Of a DNA stretch of 64,000 nt, positions 26,090 to 35,034 are shown piece by piece. The notes beneath the pieces were generated by a model. The model did not search any database. It was not told the DNA's origin and saw only the letters and a list, made by a program, of their open reading frames with translations. Position 1 is the first letter of the stretch, and each line of letters opens with the position of its first letter. Origin of the DNA: Prolixibacteraceae bacterium (lineage in GTDB: Bacteria > Bacteroidota > Bacteroidia > Bacteroidales > Prolixibacteraceae); assembly GCA_019163175.1 (NCBI GenBank), contig JAFLKN010000020.1, positions 1 to 64,000 on the forward strand. Reading direction: 5' to 3'. A program made the translations under genes and the position numbers.

Positions 26090-26315
26090 TTAGTTTTTGA
26101 GCTTTTTATTCAGGTCAGGAACGATGGTCTTCATGGCCTTTTTTAAATCAATGTATTTTTTCAGATAGCGAAGGGCAATCACTTTAAAGTGATTTGCTGA
26201 GAGGTATTGCAGGTACTCACGAAACAATTCGATCGGGAATTGATTTCTTCAGAATACCTGAAAAGCCTGAAGAGGCAAGTGCAATTAACAGCATAAGGAG
26301 GATCGTTTTTTTCAT
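26090..26315 (-). pseudogene. Remnant of an exported gene, possibly polysaccharide deacetylase
   Basis: On the minus strand, ATG at 26315 opens a signal peptide (MKKTILLMLLIALASSGFSG) but stops after 32 codons. A second frame overlapping its end continues EYLQYLSANHFKVIALRYLK and ends DLNKKLKN with a stop at 26090-26092. That C-terminal piece resembles the last helix-strand of Bacteroidota polysaccharide deacetylases (form: YLxxxNFKVIxLRDLxKYI). I infer an internal deletion plus frameshift that removed the catalytic middle. The intact family has well over 200 residues; about 80 remain. The gene probably shared a transcript with the esterase. Confidence 0.5.
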
Positions 26316-26531
26316 TTTAGCTCTGTTAGTATCAGCAAAATTAATGGCTTGAACGGAGTATCCTAACTATTTAATACAAAAGATAACTTGTGGCAATGCA
26401 AATTTGAATCCCGGAAACTGGATTGCAGCGAATTGGGTCTCCTCAAATAATGATGATTCATTTCACCGAAAAAAGATTGTATTCAGGCAACTTTTTCTGA
26501 GATTTGTGCATCTGTATAGAAAAGAATAAAT

Positions 26532-26996
26532 ATGTTTCAACGATTTCTATTTGCCTGTTTGTTTCTGACCTTCAGCTTTTCCTGTGTTTACGACAATCTG
26601 GAAGAGAAAAGTACCCCTGCCGATTTGGTTATTAAAACCGGAACCGTTTGCGGATGGTGCGCCAAAAATGACACGCTTATCCTTAGCGACACCTACGTTC
26701 GGTATGTGAATTATACCAATTGCAGCACAACTAAAGCATCAGTGGAAAAAACAGGTGAGTTGACCGCCTCTGAACTGCAAACTTTACTCAATCTTCTTGA
26801 TTTTGATGAACTGAAAAAGCTGGAACTGAACAGTTGCAATATTTGTGTGGATGGTTGCGACGACTGGATCAGTTTTAAAAATGGCGCACAAACCCATTAC
26901 ATCCGCTTTGGAACGAACGACGCAAAACTTCAACCCATCAAGGCTTTTGTCGATCAATTGAATGTTATCAAAGCTCAATATTCAACTTCCCACTAA
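26532..26996 (+). CDS. Cys-rich lipoprotein of unknown function
   Basis: I do not recognise this 154-residue protein. It has a lipoprotein signal (FSFSCVYDN). The mature part has six cysteines: TVCGWCAKND (a CxxC), a single Cys in NYTNCSTTK, and three in NSCNICVDGCDDW. The spacing suggests disulfides or a bound metal. No enzyme motif is evident. It lies before the sigma/FecR/SusCD genes on the same strand, with about 130 bases between it and the chosen sigma start. Confidence 0.7.
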   Translation: MFQRFLFACLFLTFSFSCVYDNLEEKSTPADLVIKTGTVCGWCAKNDTLILSDTYVRYVNYTNCSTTKASVEKTGELTASELQTLLNLLDFDELKKLELNSCNICVDGCDDWISFKNGAQTHYIRFGTNDAKLQPIKAFVDQLNVIKAQYSTSH

Positions 26997-27128
26997 TTTT
27001 CTCTTTTCCAGAAAGACTAAGTTCGATTAGTGTCTTTCTGACCATTTTTTTTGTCGTTAACCTGGCTATGTGACCAATTTAAGCCTACTCTCCGGAATAA
27101 TTTTGTATTATTGCTGCATCTTGAAAAT

Positions 27129-27746
27129 GTGACTAAACAAATTGCGGAGAAAAAAGTGATAAAAGACAGGAGTCAGTGGACTGATGTTTGGATGCGCTTT
27201 CGGTCGGGTGATCGTGAGGCTTTCAGCGAAATCTATGAGGAATTTGTAGATATGCTGTTTGCCTATGGTTGCAAAATTACCAACGACCGCGAATTGGTTA
27301 AAGACTCCATTCACGATTTGTTTTTCAGTCTATACAAACTCAATCCTCAATTGCATCGTCCGGAATACCTCGAATTTTATTTGTTTCGGTCCCTTCGAAA
27401 CAGCATTATTCACAAAATCAAAAAGAACAAACAGGAATCATCGCTTACCGGTGATGGAATGTTTTTGTTTGACTTAAAATTTAATGATGAACAAGATAAT
27501 TTCACCAAAGAATCGGATGAGTTGAGGAGCGAAGCCCTAAAAAAAATACTTCAATCCATAGATTCTCAGAAGCGTGAATTGCTTTTCCTGAAATTTAATT
27601 CAGGTCTCAGTTACATCGAAATTGGCCAACTGTTGGGTATTAATCCTGATACCGCTAAAAAGCAGGTTTACCGCATCCTCGATCAGTTACGAGACCGATT
27701 TGGCAAGCAACTGCTCGAGTTGCTGATGGTCTGGCACAAAGCCTGA
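27129..27746 (+). CDS. ECF sigma factor of the FecI type
   Basis: This sigma factor of about 205 residues should activate the SusCD genes downstream. Region 2 is seen in WMRFRSGDREAFSEIYEEFV and LVKDSIHDLFFSLYK, and region 4 in SYIEIGQLLGINPDTAKKQV. The start is uncertain: the frame is open from a TTG at 27051, but a TAATTTTG box at 27098-27105 would place the transcript start near 27112, which favours the in-frame GTG at 27129. It is followed by a FecR gene, the usual anti-sigma partner. Confidence 0.88.
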   Translation: MTKQIAEKKVIKDRSQWTDVWMRFRSGDREAFSEIYEEFVDMLFAYGCKITNDRELVKDSIHDLFFSLYKLNPQLHRPEYLEFYLFRSLRNSIIHKIKKNKQESSLTGDGMFLFDLKFNDEQDNFTKESDELRSEALKKILQSIDSQKRELLFLKFNSGLSYIEIGQLLGINPDTAKKQVYRILDQLRDRFGKQLLELLMVWHKA

Positions 27747-27814
27747 AAAATAAATTTGCATTTTTTTGTCCCTTTTTTCAGTTTGCGCACTCTTGTATGT
27801 GTAAATCTGAAATA

Positions 27815-29011
27815 ATGACAAACTCCGATCAAAAATATATTGAAAATCCACAGTTTATGAAGTGGATATTTCAGAACAATCCTTCAACGGAGCAATTCTG
27901 GAAAAACTACCTGCTCGAACACCCGGAAGAGAAAATCCAGATTCAGGAATTGAAACAGCGTTTGCTTGAACTTCAATTTTCGAACGATACACTATCGTAT
28001 ACCGAAAAGGCAGAATTAGGGAACCTCATTGTTAACCGTTTAGATCGCGATTTAAAGCGCACCAAACGCAGCCTGGTTTTGCGCTCGTTAATGAAATATG
28101 CTGCGGTAGCTATTGTTTTTGCTGCTATTGGCGGATTGGTCGTATACTTAAATACAGGCAAAGATACCTATTATCAGCAGTTTGCCGAACAAATAATCAG
28201 GGTTCCGGCATCTGGTTCAGGGCCGGTTCTTATTACTTCCAATGGTCAGAATGTTGATCTGAAGAAATCGAATTCAAACATTGATTATTCTCAAAACGGA
28301 ACAATTGTTTTGAATAACGATTCGGTGATTCCAGCCTTAAAAGATGAGCCTAATGTGATGAACCAACTCATTATTCCGTATGGAAATCAATCCAGGTTGG
28401 TTTTGTCAGACAATACAGTGGTATGGCTTAATGCAGGAAGCCGTCTGGTTTACCCAAGCCGGTTCGAGGATAAAACCCGCGAAGTGCTGCTGTTTGGCGA
28501 AGCGTTTTTCGAAGTTTCAAAAGACGAAAAAAAGCCCTTCATCGTAAAAACTTCCGATTTGCAAATCAAAGTGCTGGGAACTCAATTTAATATTTCAGCT
28601 TATACCGAAGACAAGGTAATTCAAACCGTATTGAAAGAGGGAAGTGTATCAATCAGTAACAACAATTCAGGCCTTTTTGAACGCGATTTAGTATTGAAGC
28701 CCAATCAGATGGCCTCTTTTAACCGTACTTCGAAAGATACCAAAGTGTACGAAGTTGATGTAAACTATTACACTTTGTGGACCAAAGGTTTATTGAGTTT
28801 CGATGAAATTGACTTCACCCGGATTGTAAAGAAAGTTGAACGTTTTTATAATATCTCAATCGAATTTTCGGAACCACTTTTGGGTGCAACACGCATCAGT
28901 GGAAAGCTTGACTTGAAACAAAAACGAGAAGAGGTGCTTGAATACCTGGAGAAAGTTTCGCTGACTACAATTGAAAAAGTGAACGATAATCAATACATGG
29001 TGAAAAAATAA
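27815..29011 (+). CDS. FecR family anti-sigma factor
   Basis: This is a single-pass membrane regulator of about 398 residues. An acidic, helical cytoplasmic part (about 1-85) is followed by one membrane helix (YAAVAIVFAAIGGLVVYLN). The periplasmic FecR domain contains IIPYGNQSRLVLSDNTVVWL, REVLLFGEAFFEVSKDEKKP and QIKVLGTQFNISAY, and a C-terminal domain (ISIEFSEPLLGATRISGKLD) resembles the one that contacts the receptor's STN domain. It should hold the upstream sigma factor until SusC signals. The ATG at 27815 is preferred over one six codons earlier. Confidence 0.92.
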   Translation: MTNSDQKYIENPQFMKWIFQNNPSTEQFWKNYLLEHPEEKIQIQELKQRLLELQFSNDTLSYTEKAELGNLIVNRLDRDLKRTKRSLVLRSLMKYAAVAIVFAAIGGLVVYLNTGKDTYYQQFAEQIIRVPASGSGPVLITSNGQNVDLKKSNSNIDYSQNGTIVLNNDSVIPALKDEPNVMNQLIIPYGNQSRLVLSDNTVVWLNAGSRLVYPSRFEDKTREVLLFGEAFFEVSKDEKKPFIVKTSDLQIKVLGTQFNISAYTEDKVIQTVLKEGSVSISNNNSGLFERDLVLKPNQMASFNRTSKDTKVYEVDVNYYTLWTKGLLSFDEIDFTRIVKKVERFYNISIEFSEPLLGATRISGKLDLKQKREEVLEYLEKVSLTTIEKVNDNQYMVKK

Positions 29012-29095
29012 AAACCGGAAAATGGTGGAACATTTCCCGGTTAAACAAATACGAGTGCTTAGTTCAGTATTTATTAATTAAAACAGTTCAAATCT

Positions 29096-32000
29096 ATGAA
29101 AAAAAAGTGGTTAACCGGGCACCCCTATGGGGATAGCCTAAAAAAACTCATGCGAATTATGCGACTAACTATCTTGTTGCTGTTTGGATGTATGCTGACT
29201 GTCTCCGCAAACAGTTATGCGCAAAGAACAAAGTTGGACATTAACATGACCAACATTACAATCCGTGATTTGGTTTCTTATGTTGAAGAAAACAGCGATT
29301 TTGTATTCCTCTACCGGAATGAAGATTTCAACCTCGATAAAAGGGTTGATATTTCGTTGAAGAATGCTACAATCAACCAGATTTTGGATGAAGCCCTGAA
29401 AGGTGAAAATGTGAAATACGATGTGTATGAACGACAGATTGTGATTCGCAGAACCGGCGATTTGATGAATTCTCAGCAAAAGAGAGATATTTCAGGTACA
29501 GTAAAAGATAATTCGGGATTACCAATTCCGGGTGTAACCATAGTGGTTAAAGGCACCAGTGTCGGAATACTTTCTGACATGAATGGCGAATTTAAAATTT
29601 CGGTTCCCGGCGATGCAAATACTCTGGTCTTTTCTTTTGTGGGGATGAAAACACAGGAAGTACAAATTAGTGGAACTTCGGTTGTTAAAGTAGTTATGGA
29701 AGAAGAAACCCTGGGCATTGAAGAGGTTGTTGCAGTGGGTTATGGAAAGAACTCACGCAAGAATCTTTCCAGCGCTGTATCTACTGTAAAATCAGAAGAC
29801 CTTAACCGGGGTGCGATTTCCGATGTAGGCCAACTCCTTCAGGGTAAAGTTCCCGGATTGAATATTTCTGCAAGTGGCGATCCTACCCGCAAGGCTACAA
29901 TCATCATGCGTGGTGCATCAACATTAAACAGTTCTCAAAGTCCGTTTTATGTCATCGATGGTGTTCCCGGAGCCGATATTTCATTGGTAGCTCCCGACGA
30001 TATTGTTTCAGTAGATGTTTTGAAAGACGCTGCTGCAACCTCAATCTACGGTAACCGTGCCGCTAATGGTGTAATCATGATTACTACCCGCAAAGGGAAT
30101 AAAGATAAAGAGCAGGTTGCTTACAACGGATATGTTGGTTTCGAAAATGTTTCCAATCAGTTGGACATGATGGATGCCACTCAATTACGTGCATTCCTGA
30201 CAAAAAACAATATGTCTTTTTCTCCGGAGGATGATATGAAAGCCAATACCAACTGGCAAAAGGTAATTCAACGGGATGTTGCACTTTCAACAAGCCACAA
30301 TCTTTCGTACAGTGGAGGTAGCAATAAAAGCAATTATATTGCCAGCCTGACTTATATCGACAAACAAGGTATCCTGTTGAGCAGCGAGCAAAATCGTGTT
30401 GTTGCCCGCCTTGCTGTAGAGCAATTGGCATTTAACGACAAAGTTAAATTCGGAATTAATATTACAAACTCGAACATTAAAGACACCAAAGTTCCACAAC
30501 GAAACAGTGCTCTTTTGCAGGCAGCCAAATATTTGCCGGTAACAAGTCCGCTAAAAGCAGATGGAACTTATTTTGAGAACTTTAACCATTCAGGTTATTT
30601 TAATCCACTAGCTATTATTGAACAGGCTGATGACGATTCAAAAATCAGTAATTTATTGGGTAATTTCACAACCGAAGTAAAACTCCCATTTGGTTTGACT
30701 TACAACATGAATGTTGCCTATCAGCGTAATACTTCATTGAATGGCAGCTATTACAACAGCTACTATGCCAAATATTATAACAGCGCTCAGTTCTATAACA
30801 ATCCGGAACCGCCATCAACACACTACATTATCAATTTCGGATCGAATGGATTAGCTAACCGTAGTACCTACCAGAGTACCAACGTGATTTTCGAAAACTA
30901 CCTGACCTGGAACAAAGAGATTGGTAAAAACTCGATTAACGCAGTGGTGGGCTATTCATGGCAAGACAACACCCTGGGCGACGGATTTAATGCTTCAAAT
31001 ACCAATTTCCCGGTTGATGATGTAAGTTACAACAATCTTGCATTGGGTAATTACACTACCGTTTCGGGCTATAAAGTTGACTTTGGTGATTTAAATGCAT
31101 ACCAGAGAACACGTTTGATTTCTGATTTTGCACGTTTAAATTACAATTACGACAGCAGATATCTTTTACAGGCTTCAATTCGCCGTGACGGAAGTTCGGT
31201 CTTTGGTGAAAACAAGAAATGGGGTTATTTCCCATCGGTAGGTGCTGCATGGAGAATCGACAAAGAAAGTTTCATGCAATCGCAAAGTATTTTCAGCGAC
31301 CTGAAACTGCGTGCCAGCTATGGGGTAACCGGTAACTCATCTGGTTTCGATGCCTATACCGCTCAGTTTATAATGGGTGGACTTGGAACATTCTACAATA
31401 ACGGACAACAGGTGGCTGCGTTTGGTCCAAATAAGGCTGCAAATCAGGATTTGGAATGGGAAAAAACCTCAACTGCAAACCTCGGGATTGATTTCACCGT
31501 GTTGAAAGGAAAACTTACAGGTTATGTTGAAGTCTACAACAAAAATACAAAGGGCATGATCTATTCCTATGCAGTGAATCCGGTTCTTGTTCCGGCAGGA
31601 AGCATTACCGCAAATGGTGGAGAAATGTCGAATAAAGGGATTGAAGTCAGCCTGAATGCAACTCCGGTAAGTACCAAAGAATTTACATGGACGAGCAACA
31701 TCAATCTGGCTCACAATAAAAATACAATTGAAAAGCTGACCAACCCACTGTTTATTGGTGGCGACTCGGTACGGATCACTCAACCTGATGGTGGCGGACA
31801 AACAGGAAGCACACTTCAGATTTTGAAAGAAGGAAGACCAATCGGTCAGTTCTTCACGCTGGAATATGCCGGTAAAAACTCGGCCGGAGTTTCGCAATAT
31901 GTAGCCAAAGATGGTTCGCTGACAACCAATCCCGGGATTGGTACCGATTACCATTACATGGGAAGCCCGCAACCTAAATTGTTGTTGGGATGGACCAATG

Positions 32001-32422
32001 ATTTCAAATACAAAAACTGGGATTTGAACATCTTCATTCGTGGCGTATTCGGGAATAAAATTTTCAATGCAACCCGCGCCGATTTATACAGACCAATTAC
32101 TGCACATTCGGCTAATATTCTGGTCGAGGTGGGTGACGAATCGCCTAACGATCTGAACTCATACAAATATTCTTCCAGGTTTATTGAAGACGGAAGCTAC
32201 GTCCGTTTGGATAATGCCACACTCGGATATAATTTTAAAAACCTCGGCAGTTATGTGAAAAATCTTCGGATTTACGCTTCGGCTAATAACTTGTTTGTGA
32301 TTACCAAATACTCAGGTATCGATCCTGAAGTTGAACAGGGAGGTATTGCTCCGGGAGTTGATTCGAATAACTTTTATCCCAAAACAAGTACTGTTTTGTT
32401 TGGTGTAAAAGCTACTTTTTAA
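29096..32422 (+). CDS. SusC/RagA TonB-linked outer-membrane transporter with STN domain
   Basis: This 1108-residue transporter takes up glycan fragments together with SusD. After a signal peptide (TVSANSYAQ) comes an STN domain (about 48-122, with YVEENSDFVFLYRNEDFNLD), then a CarboxypepD_reg-like domain (ISGTVKDNSGLPIPGVTIVV), plug (EEVVAVGYGKNSRKNLSSAV, ATSIYGNRAANGVIMITTRK) and a large beta-barrel ending TSTVLFGVKATF. The STN domain is the part that talks to FecR, so this receptor can both transport and signal. SusD follows 13 bases later. Confidence 0.95.
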   Translation: MKKKWLTGHPYGDSLKKLMRIMRLTILLLFGCMLTVSANSYAQRTKLDINMTNITIRDLVSYVEENSDFVFLYRNEDFNLDKRVDISLKNATINQILDEALKGENVKYDVYERQIVIRRTGDLMNSQQKRDISGTVKDNSGLPIPGVTIVVKGTSVGILSDMNGEFKISVPGDANTLVFSFVGMKTQEVQISGTSVVKVVMEEETLGIEEVVAVGYGKNSRKNLSSAVSTVKSEDLNRGAISDVGQLLQGKVPGLNISASGDPTRKATIIMRGASTLNSSQSPFYVIDGVPGADISLVAPDDIVSVDVLKDAAATSIYGNRAANGVIMITTRKGNKDKEQVAYNGYVGFENVSNQLDMMDATQLRAFLTKNNMSFSPEDDMKANTNWQKVIQRDVALSTSHNLSYSGGSNKSNYIASLTYIDKQGILLSSEQNRVVARLAVEQLAFNDKVKFGINITNSNIKDTKVPQRNSALLQAAKYLPVTSPLKADGTYFENFNHSGYFNPLAIIEQADDDSKISNLLGNFTTEVKLPFGLTYNMNVAYQRNTSLNGSYYNSYYAKYYNSAQFYNNPEPPSTHYIINFGSNGLANRSTYQSTNVIFENYLTWNKEIGKNSINAVVGYSWQDNTLGDGFNASNTNFPVDDVSYNNLALGNYTTVSGYKVDFGDLNAYQRTRLISDFARLNYNYDSRYLLQASIRRDGSSVFGENKKWGYFPSVGAAWRIDKESFMQSQSIFSDLKLRASYGVTGNSSGFDAYTAQFIMGGLGTFYNNGQQVAAFGPNKAANQDLEWEKTSTANLGIDFTVLKGKLTGYVEVYNKNTKGMIYSYAVNPVLVPAGSITANGGEMSNKGIEVSLNATPVSTKEFTWTSNINLAHNKNTIEKLTNPLFIGGDSVRITQPDGGGQTGSTLQILKEGRPIGQFFTLEYAGKNSAGVSQYVAKDGSLTTNPGIGTDYHYMGSPQPKLLLGWTNDFKYKNWDLNIFIRGVFGNKIFNATRADLYRPITAHSANILVEVGDESPNDLNSYKYSSRFIEDGSYVRLDNATLGYNFKNLGSYVKNLRIYASANNLFVITKYSGIDPEVEQGGIAPGVDSNNFYPKTSTVLFGVKATF

Positions 32423-32435
32423 AAATCATTAAAAT

Positions 32436-34058
32436 ATGAAATCGATGAAAAAGTTAATAATATTCTTCATATTACCGATTCTTGCAGGTTTTGTTGTGTC
32501 CTGTCACGATATTGAGGTACCGATCACAACTCAAATGACTCCGGATGTTTTTCCGCAAAATGATGCACAGTATTCTCAAACTGCCGGCGCTGTTTATGCA
32601 GCATTCAGGGGTGAGTATGCCCACTCGTTTTTCTTTATGAGCACCATAAGTACCGATGAAGGTATTCTTCCGGCAAGGGGAGGAAACTGGTACGATAATC
32701 AAGGCTACATGAAAATGCATTACCATACCTGGGACAAAGATCATGGTGCAACAAATTATCTTTGGTACACCACCGAAAAGACCATTGGAGTTACCAATCA
32801 GGCTTATTTTATTTTGAATAATGTGATGCCCGAAGGTGCCAATAAAAAAACTACACTGGCCGAGTTAAGAATGATGAGAGCTATTTCGTATTTTATCATG
32901 ATGGATTTTTATGGCAATGTGCCACTCGATACGTTGTATGGTGATTTTGAACCAAGAAAAAATGCACCAAGAGCTGAGGTTTTTAAATACATCGAAGCTG
33001 AAGTTAAAAAATCGATCAACAACCTGAGCGAAGAAACTGGAGCAACAACTTATGGTCGGCCAACCAAATGGACTGCCTATGCTTTATTGGCGAAAATGTA
33101 CCTGAATGCTGAATATTATACGGGTACAGCGCGTTGGAACGATTGTATTGCAGCCTGCGATGCAGTTATTAACTCAGGAAAATTTGCTATTGAATCACGG
33201 GCTTTGTACCTGAAAATGTTCTATCCGGATAACGGACCTCAAATGAAAGAATTCATTTTTACTGTTCCCTACGATCCGTCTGCTTCAGGATACCCCGGTA
33301 CAAATGGTATGATGTATCGTGCACGCTACGATGTTCCACGCTCCGAAAAAGCAAAATTTGGACTTCCATTTAGCCCAAGTGCACCTATGAGTACGCTTCC
33401 GGAGTTTTATGCTTACTTTAATGATGCCGGCGATATTCGCAACGACCAGTGGCTGACCGGACTTCAGTTTATGAACGATGGTGTAACTCCGGTAACTGTT
33501 ACCACTACCAAAAAAGGATACGATCAGTTCTATACCGGTGCCGATGGTGGCGCTTCGTACACTTATCAGGTTAACCTTACTCCGGACATTGTTTACCGTC
33601 AGAATCCTGAATTGTTCGATTGTGGCAACGACGAAATTGCCTGGAACATGGGTTACCGGAACATCAAATTCTATCCTGACAAAACATCGACCAGCCGTAA
33701 CCAAAATAACGACGTGCCTTACCTGCGTTATTCCGATGTTATTTTGATGAAAGCTGAAGCTATTCTTCGGGGTGGCACAGCAACTGGTGGTCAAACTGCT
33801 TTGTCGCTGGTTAACATGATCCGTTCAAACCGGTCGACTACTGCTGCATGGTCAGCTGTTACTCTCGAAGATCTGTACAAGGAACGTAGCCGCGAATTCG
33901 TTTATGAATGCTGGCACCGCAACGATATGATTCGTTTTGGCAAATTCGAAGGTAAATGGGGTTTCAAAACAAACTCAGATACTTACCGCAGAATTTTACC
34001 AATCCCGACCGATGCCTTGAAATTAAATCCGCTGTTGGTACAGAATTCTGGATATTAG
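32436..34058 (+). CDS. SusD/RagB family glycan-binding lipoprotein
   Basis: This is the surface lid of the SusC transporter, 540 residues. A lipoprotein signal (GFVVSCHDIE) is followed by SusD-type helices (AELRMMRAISYFIMMDFYGN, WTAYALLAKMYLNAEYYTG), the conserved LRYSDVILMKAEAILRGG, and the C-terminal ERSREFVYECWHRNDMIRFG. The ligand cannot be predicted from sequence; the locus enzymes suggest alpha-linked mannose or glucose. A strong terminator follows. Confidence 0.94.
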   Translation: MKSMKKLIIFFILPILAGFVVSCHDIEVPITTQMTPDVFPQNDAQYSQTAGAVYAAFRGEYAHSFFFMSTISTDEGILPARGGNWYDNQGYMKMHYHTWDKDHGATNYLWYTTEKTIGVTNQAYFILNNVMPEGANKKTTLAELRMMRAISYFIMMDFYGNVPLDTLYGDFEPRKNAPRAEVFKYIEAEVKKSINNLSEETGATTYGRPTKWTAYALLAKMYLNAEYYTGTARWNDCIAACDAVINSGKFAIESRALYLKMFYPDNGPQMKEFIFTVPYDPSASGYPGTNGMMYRARYDVPRSEKAKFGLPFSPSAPMSTLPEFYAYFNDAGDIRNDQWLTGLQFMNDGVTPVTVTTTKKGYDQFYTGADGGASYTYQVNLTPDIVYRQNPELFDCGNDEIAWNMGYRNIKFYPDKTSTSRNQNNDVPYLRYSDVILMKAEAILRGGTATGGQTALSLVNMIRSNRSTTAAWSAVTLEDLYKERSREFVYECWHRNDMIRFGKFEGKWGFKTNSDTYRRILPIPTDALKLNPLLVQNSGY

Positions 34059-34095
34059 TATTTTATAAGGAAAATTGGTAAATAGAGATTAGTTG

Positions 34096-34135
34096 TGATC
34101 CGGTGAATTTTACTATTCATCGGATCATTTTTTTT
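34096..34135. terminator. Bidirectional terminator between susD and the LytTR gene
   Basis: A 13-pair stem (TGATCCGGTGAAT with ATTCATCGGATCA, one G-T pair) and a 6-base loop is followed by eight T on the plus strand. On the other strand the run of A upstream becomes T-rich sequence. It ends the SusCD transcript and touches the 3' end of the convergent regulator gene. Confidence 0.8.
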
Positions 34136-34892
34136 ACGAATACTTCAAAATGTTTCTGATTTGCTCCAGGGTAAACTCTTTTCTCCGGCGCGAAATAGCA
34201 ACCGAATCGCCATTCGACAGCAGCAGCACACCTCCGTCGTTTTTGGTAAATGAATTGACGTGATTGAGGTTGACCAGATGGGTTTTATGTACCCGGATGA
34301 AGTTGTATTCGGCCAATAATTCTTCGAATTCGATGAGCGATTTGGCTGTTAACAGTGGTTTCCGGTCGGCGAAATAAATGTGCGTGTAATTGCTTTCGCC
34401 TTGGCAGCGAATGATGGATTTCACCTCGACAAACTCAACCCGTTCGCCGGTTGGAAGACCTATTTTGGGATTGGTTGGGTGCATGGTGTTGAGGTAAAGT
34501 TGCCTGATCCGTTCGTTTTCACTTCGGTTGCGGATGCGTAAACTTACCTTATCTACCGCGGCAATCAGCTCATTCAGGTTGATGGGTTTCAGAATGTAAT
34601 CGCTGGCCGAAAAGCGAATGGCCCGGATAGCATAATTGTCGTAAGCCGTCACAAAAATAACCTCGAACGGAAAGTTGTTGAAATGTTCGAGCAACTGGAA
34701 TCCGTTTCCACCCGGCATTTCAATATCCAGAAAAATCAGTTGCGGCTGATGTTGTTGAATCCCGGCAATGGCCTGCTCGACCGAAGCAGCCTCGGCTACC
34801 ACTTTTATTTGTGGACAATGTGACCGAATCAGTCCGGCGAGGTTTTCGCGTCCGTTCTTTTCGTCGTCAACGATTAGTGCTGAAATGGGCAT
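34134..34892 (-). CDS. LytTR-type response regulator
   Basis: This is a 252-residue regulator. The receiver domain has ALIVDDEKNGRENL, phosphoacceptor Asp56 in LIFLDIEMPGGNG, TAYDNYAIRA and the Lys in ILKPINLNEL. The C-terminal LytTR DNA-binding domain includes EFVEVKSIIRCQGESNYTHI and FIRVHKTHLVNLNHV. Such regulators usually pair with LytS-type kinases; the likely partner is the kinase at 38.8-42 kb, although a TonB-type gene and a receptor gene lie between. The ATG at 34892 is chosen over a TTG two codons earlier. Confidence 0.92.
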   Translation of the reverse strand: MPISALIVDDEKNGRENLAGLIRSHCPQIKVVAEAASVEQAIAGIQQHQPQLIFLDIEMPGGNGFQLLEHFNNFPFEVIFVTAYDNYAIRAIRFSASDYILKPINLNELIAAVDKVSLRIRNRSENERIRQLYLNTMHPTNPKIGLPTGERVEFVEVKSIIRCQGESNYTHIYFADRKPLLTAKSLIEFEELLAEYNFIRVHKTHLVNLNHVNSFTKNDGGVLLLSNGDSVAISRRRKEFTLEQIRNILKYS

Positions 34893-35034
34893 AAGCAATT
34901 TAGATTTTGATGATCAGTTTTTTATTGTTTGCGATACGAGACAAGCTGAAAACTGACTAGCCGGATTGCAAAACTTTGCCAAAAAATGCTGCTTGCAAAT
35001 CGGCACCAGCGGGATTGTTCTTTTTATTTTATCC

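Noticed and set aside
30084-30431. Cys- and Trp-rich minus-strand frame inside susC
   Set aside because: The composition is that of antisense noise opposite the SusC plug region.
31469-31972. Long minus-strand frame (167 codons) inside susC
   Set aside because: It is antisense to well-conserved SusC barrel sequence and has no recognisable feature.
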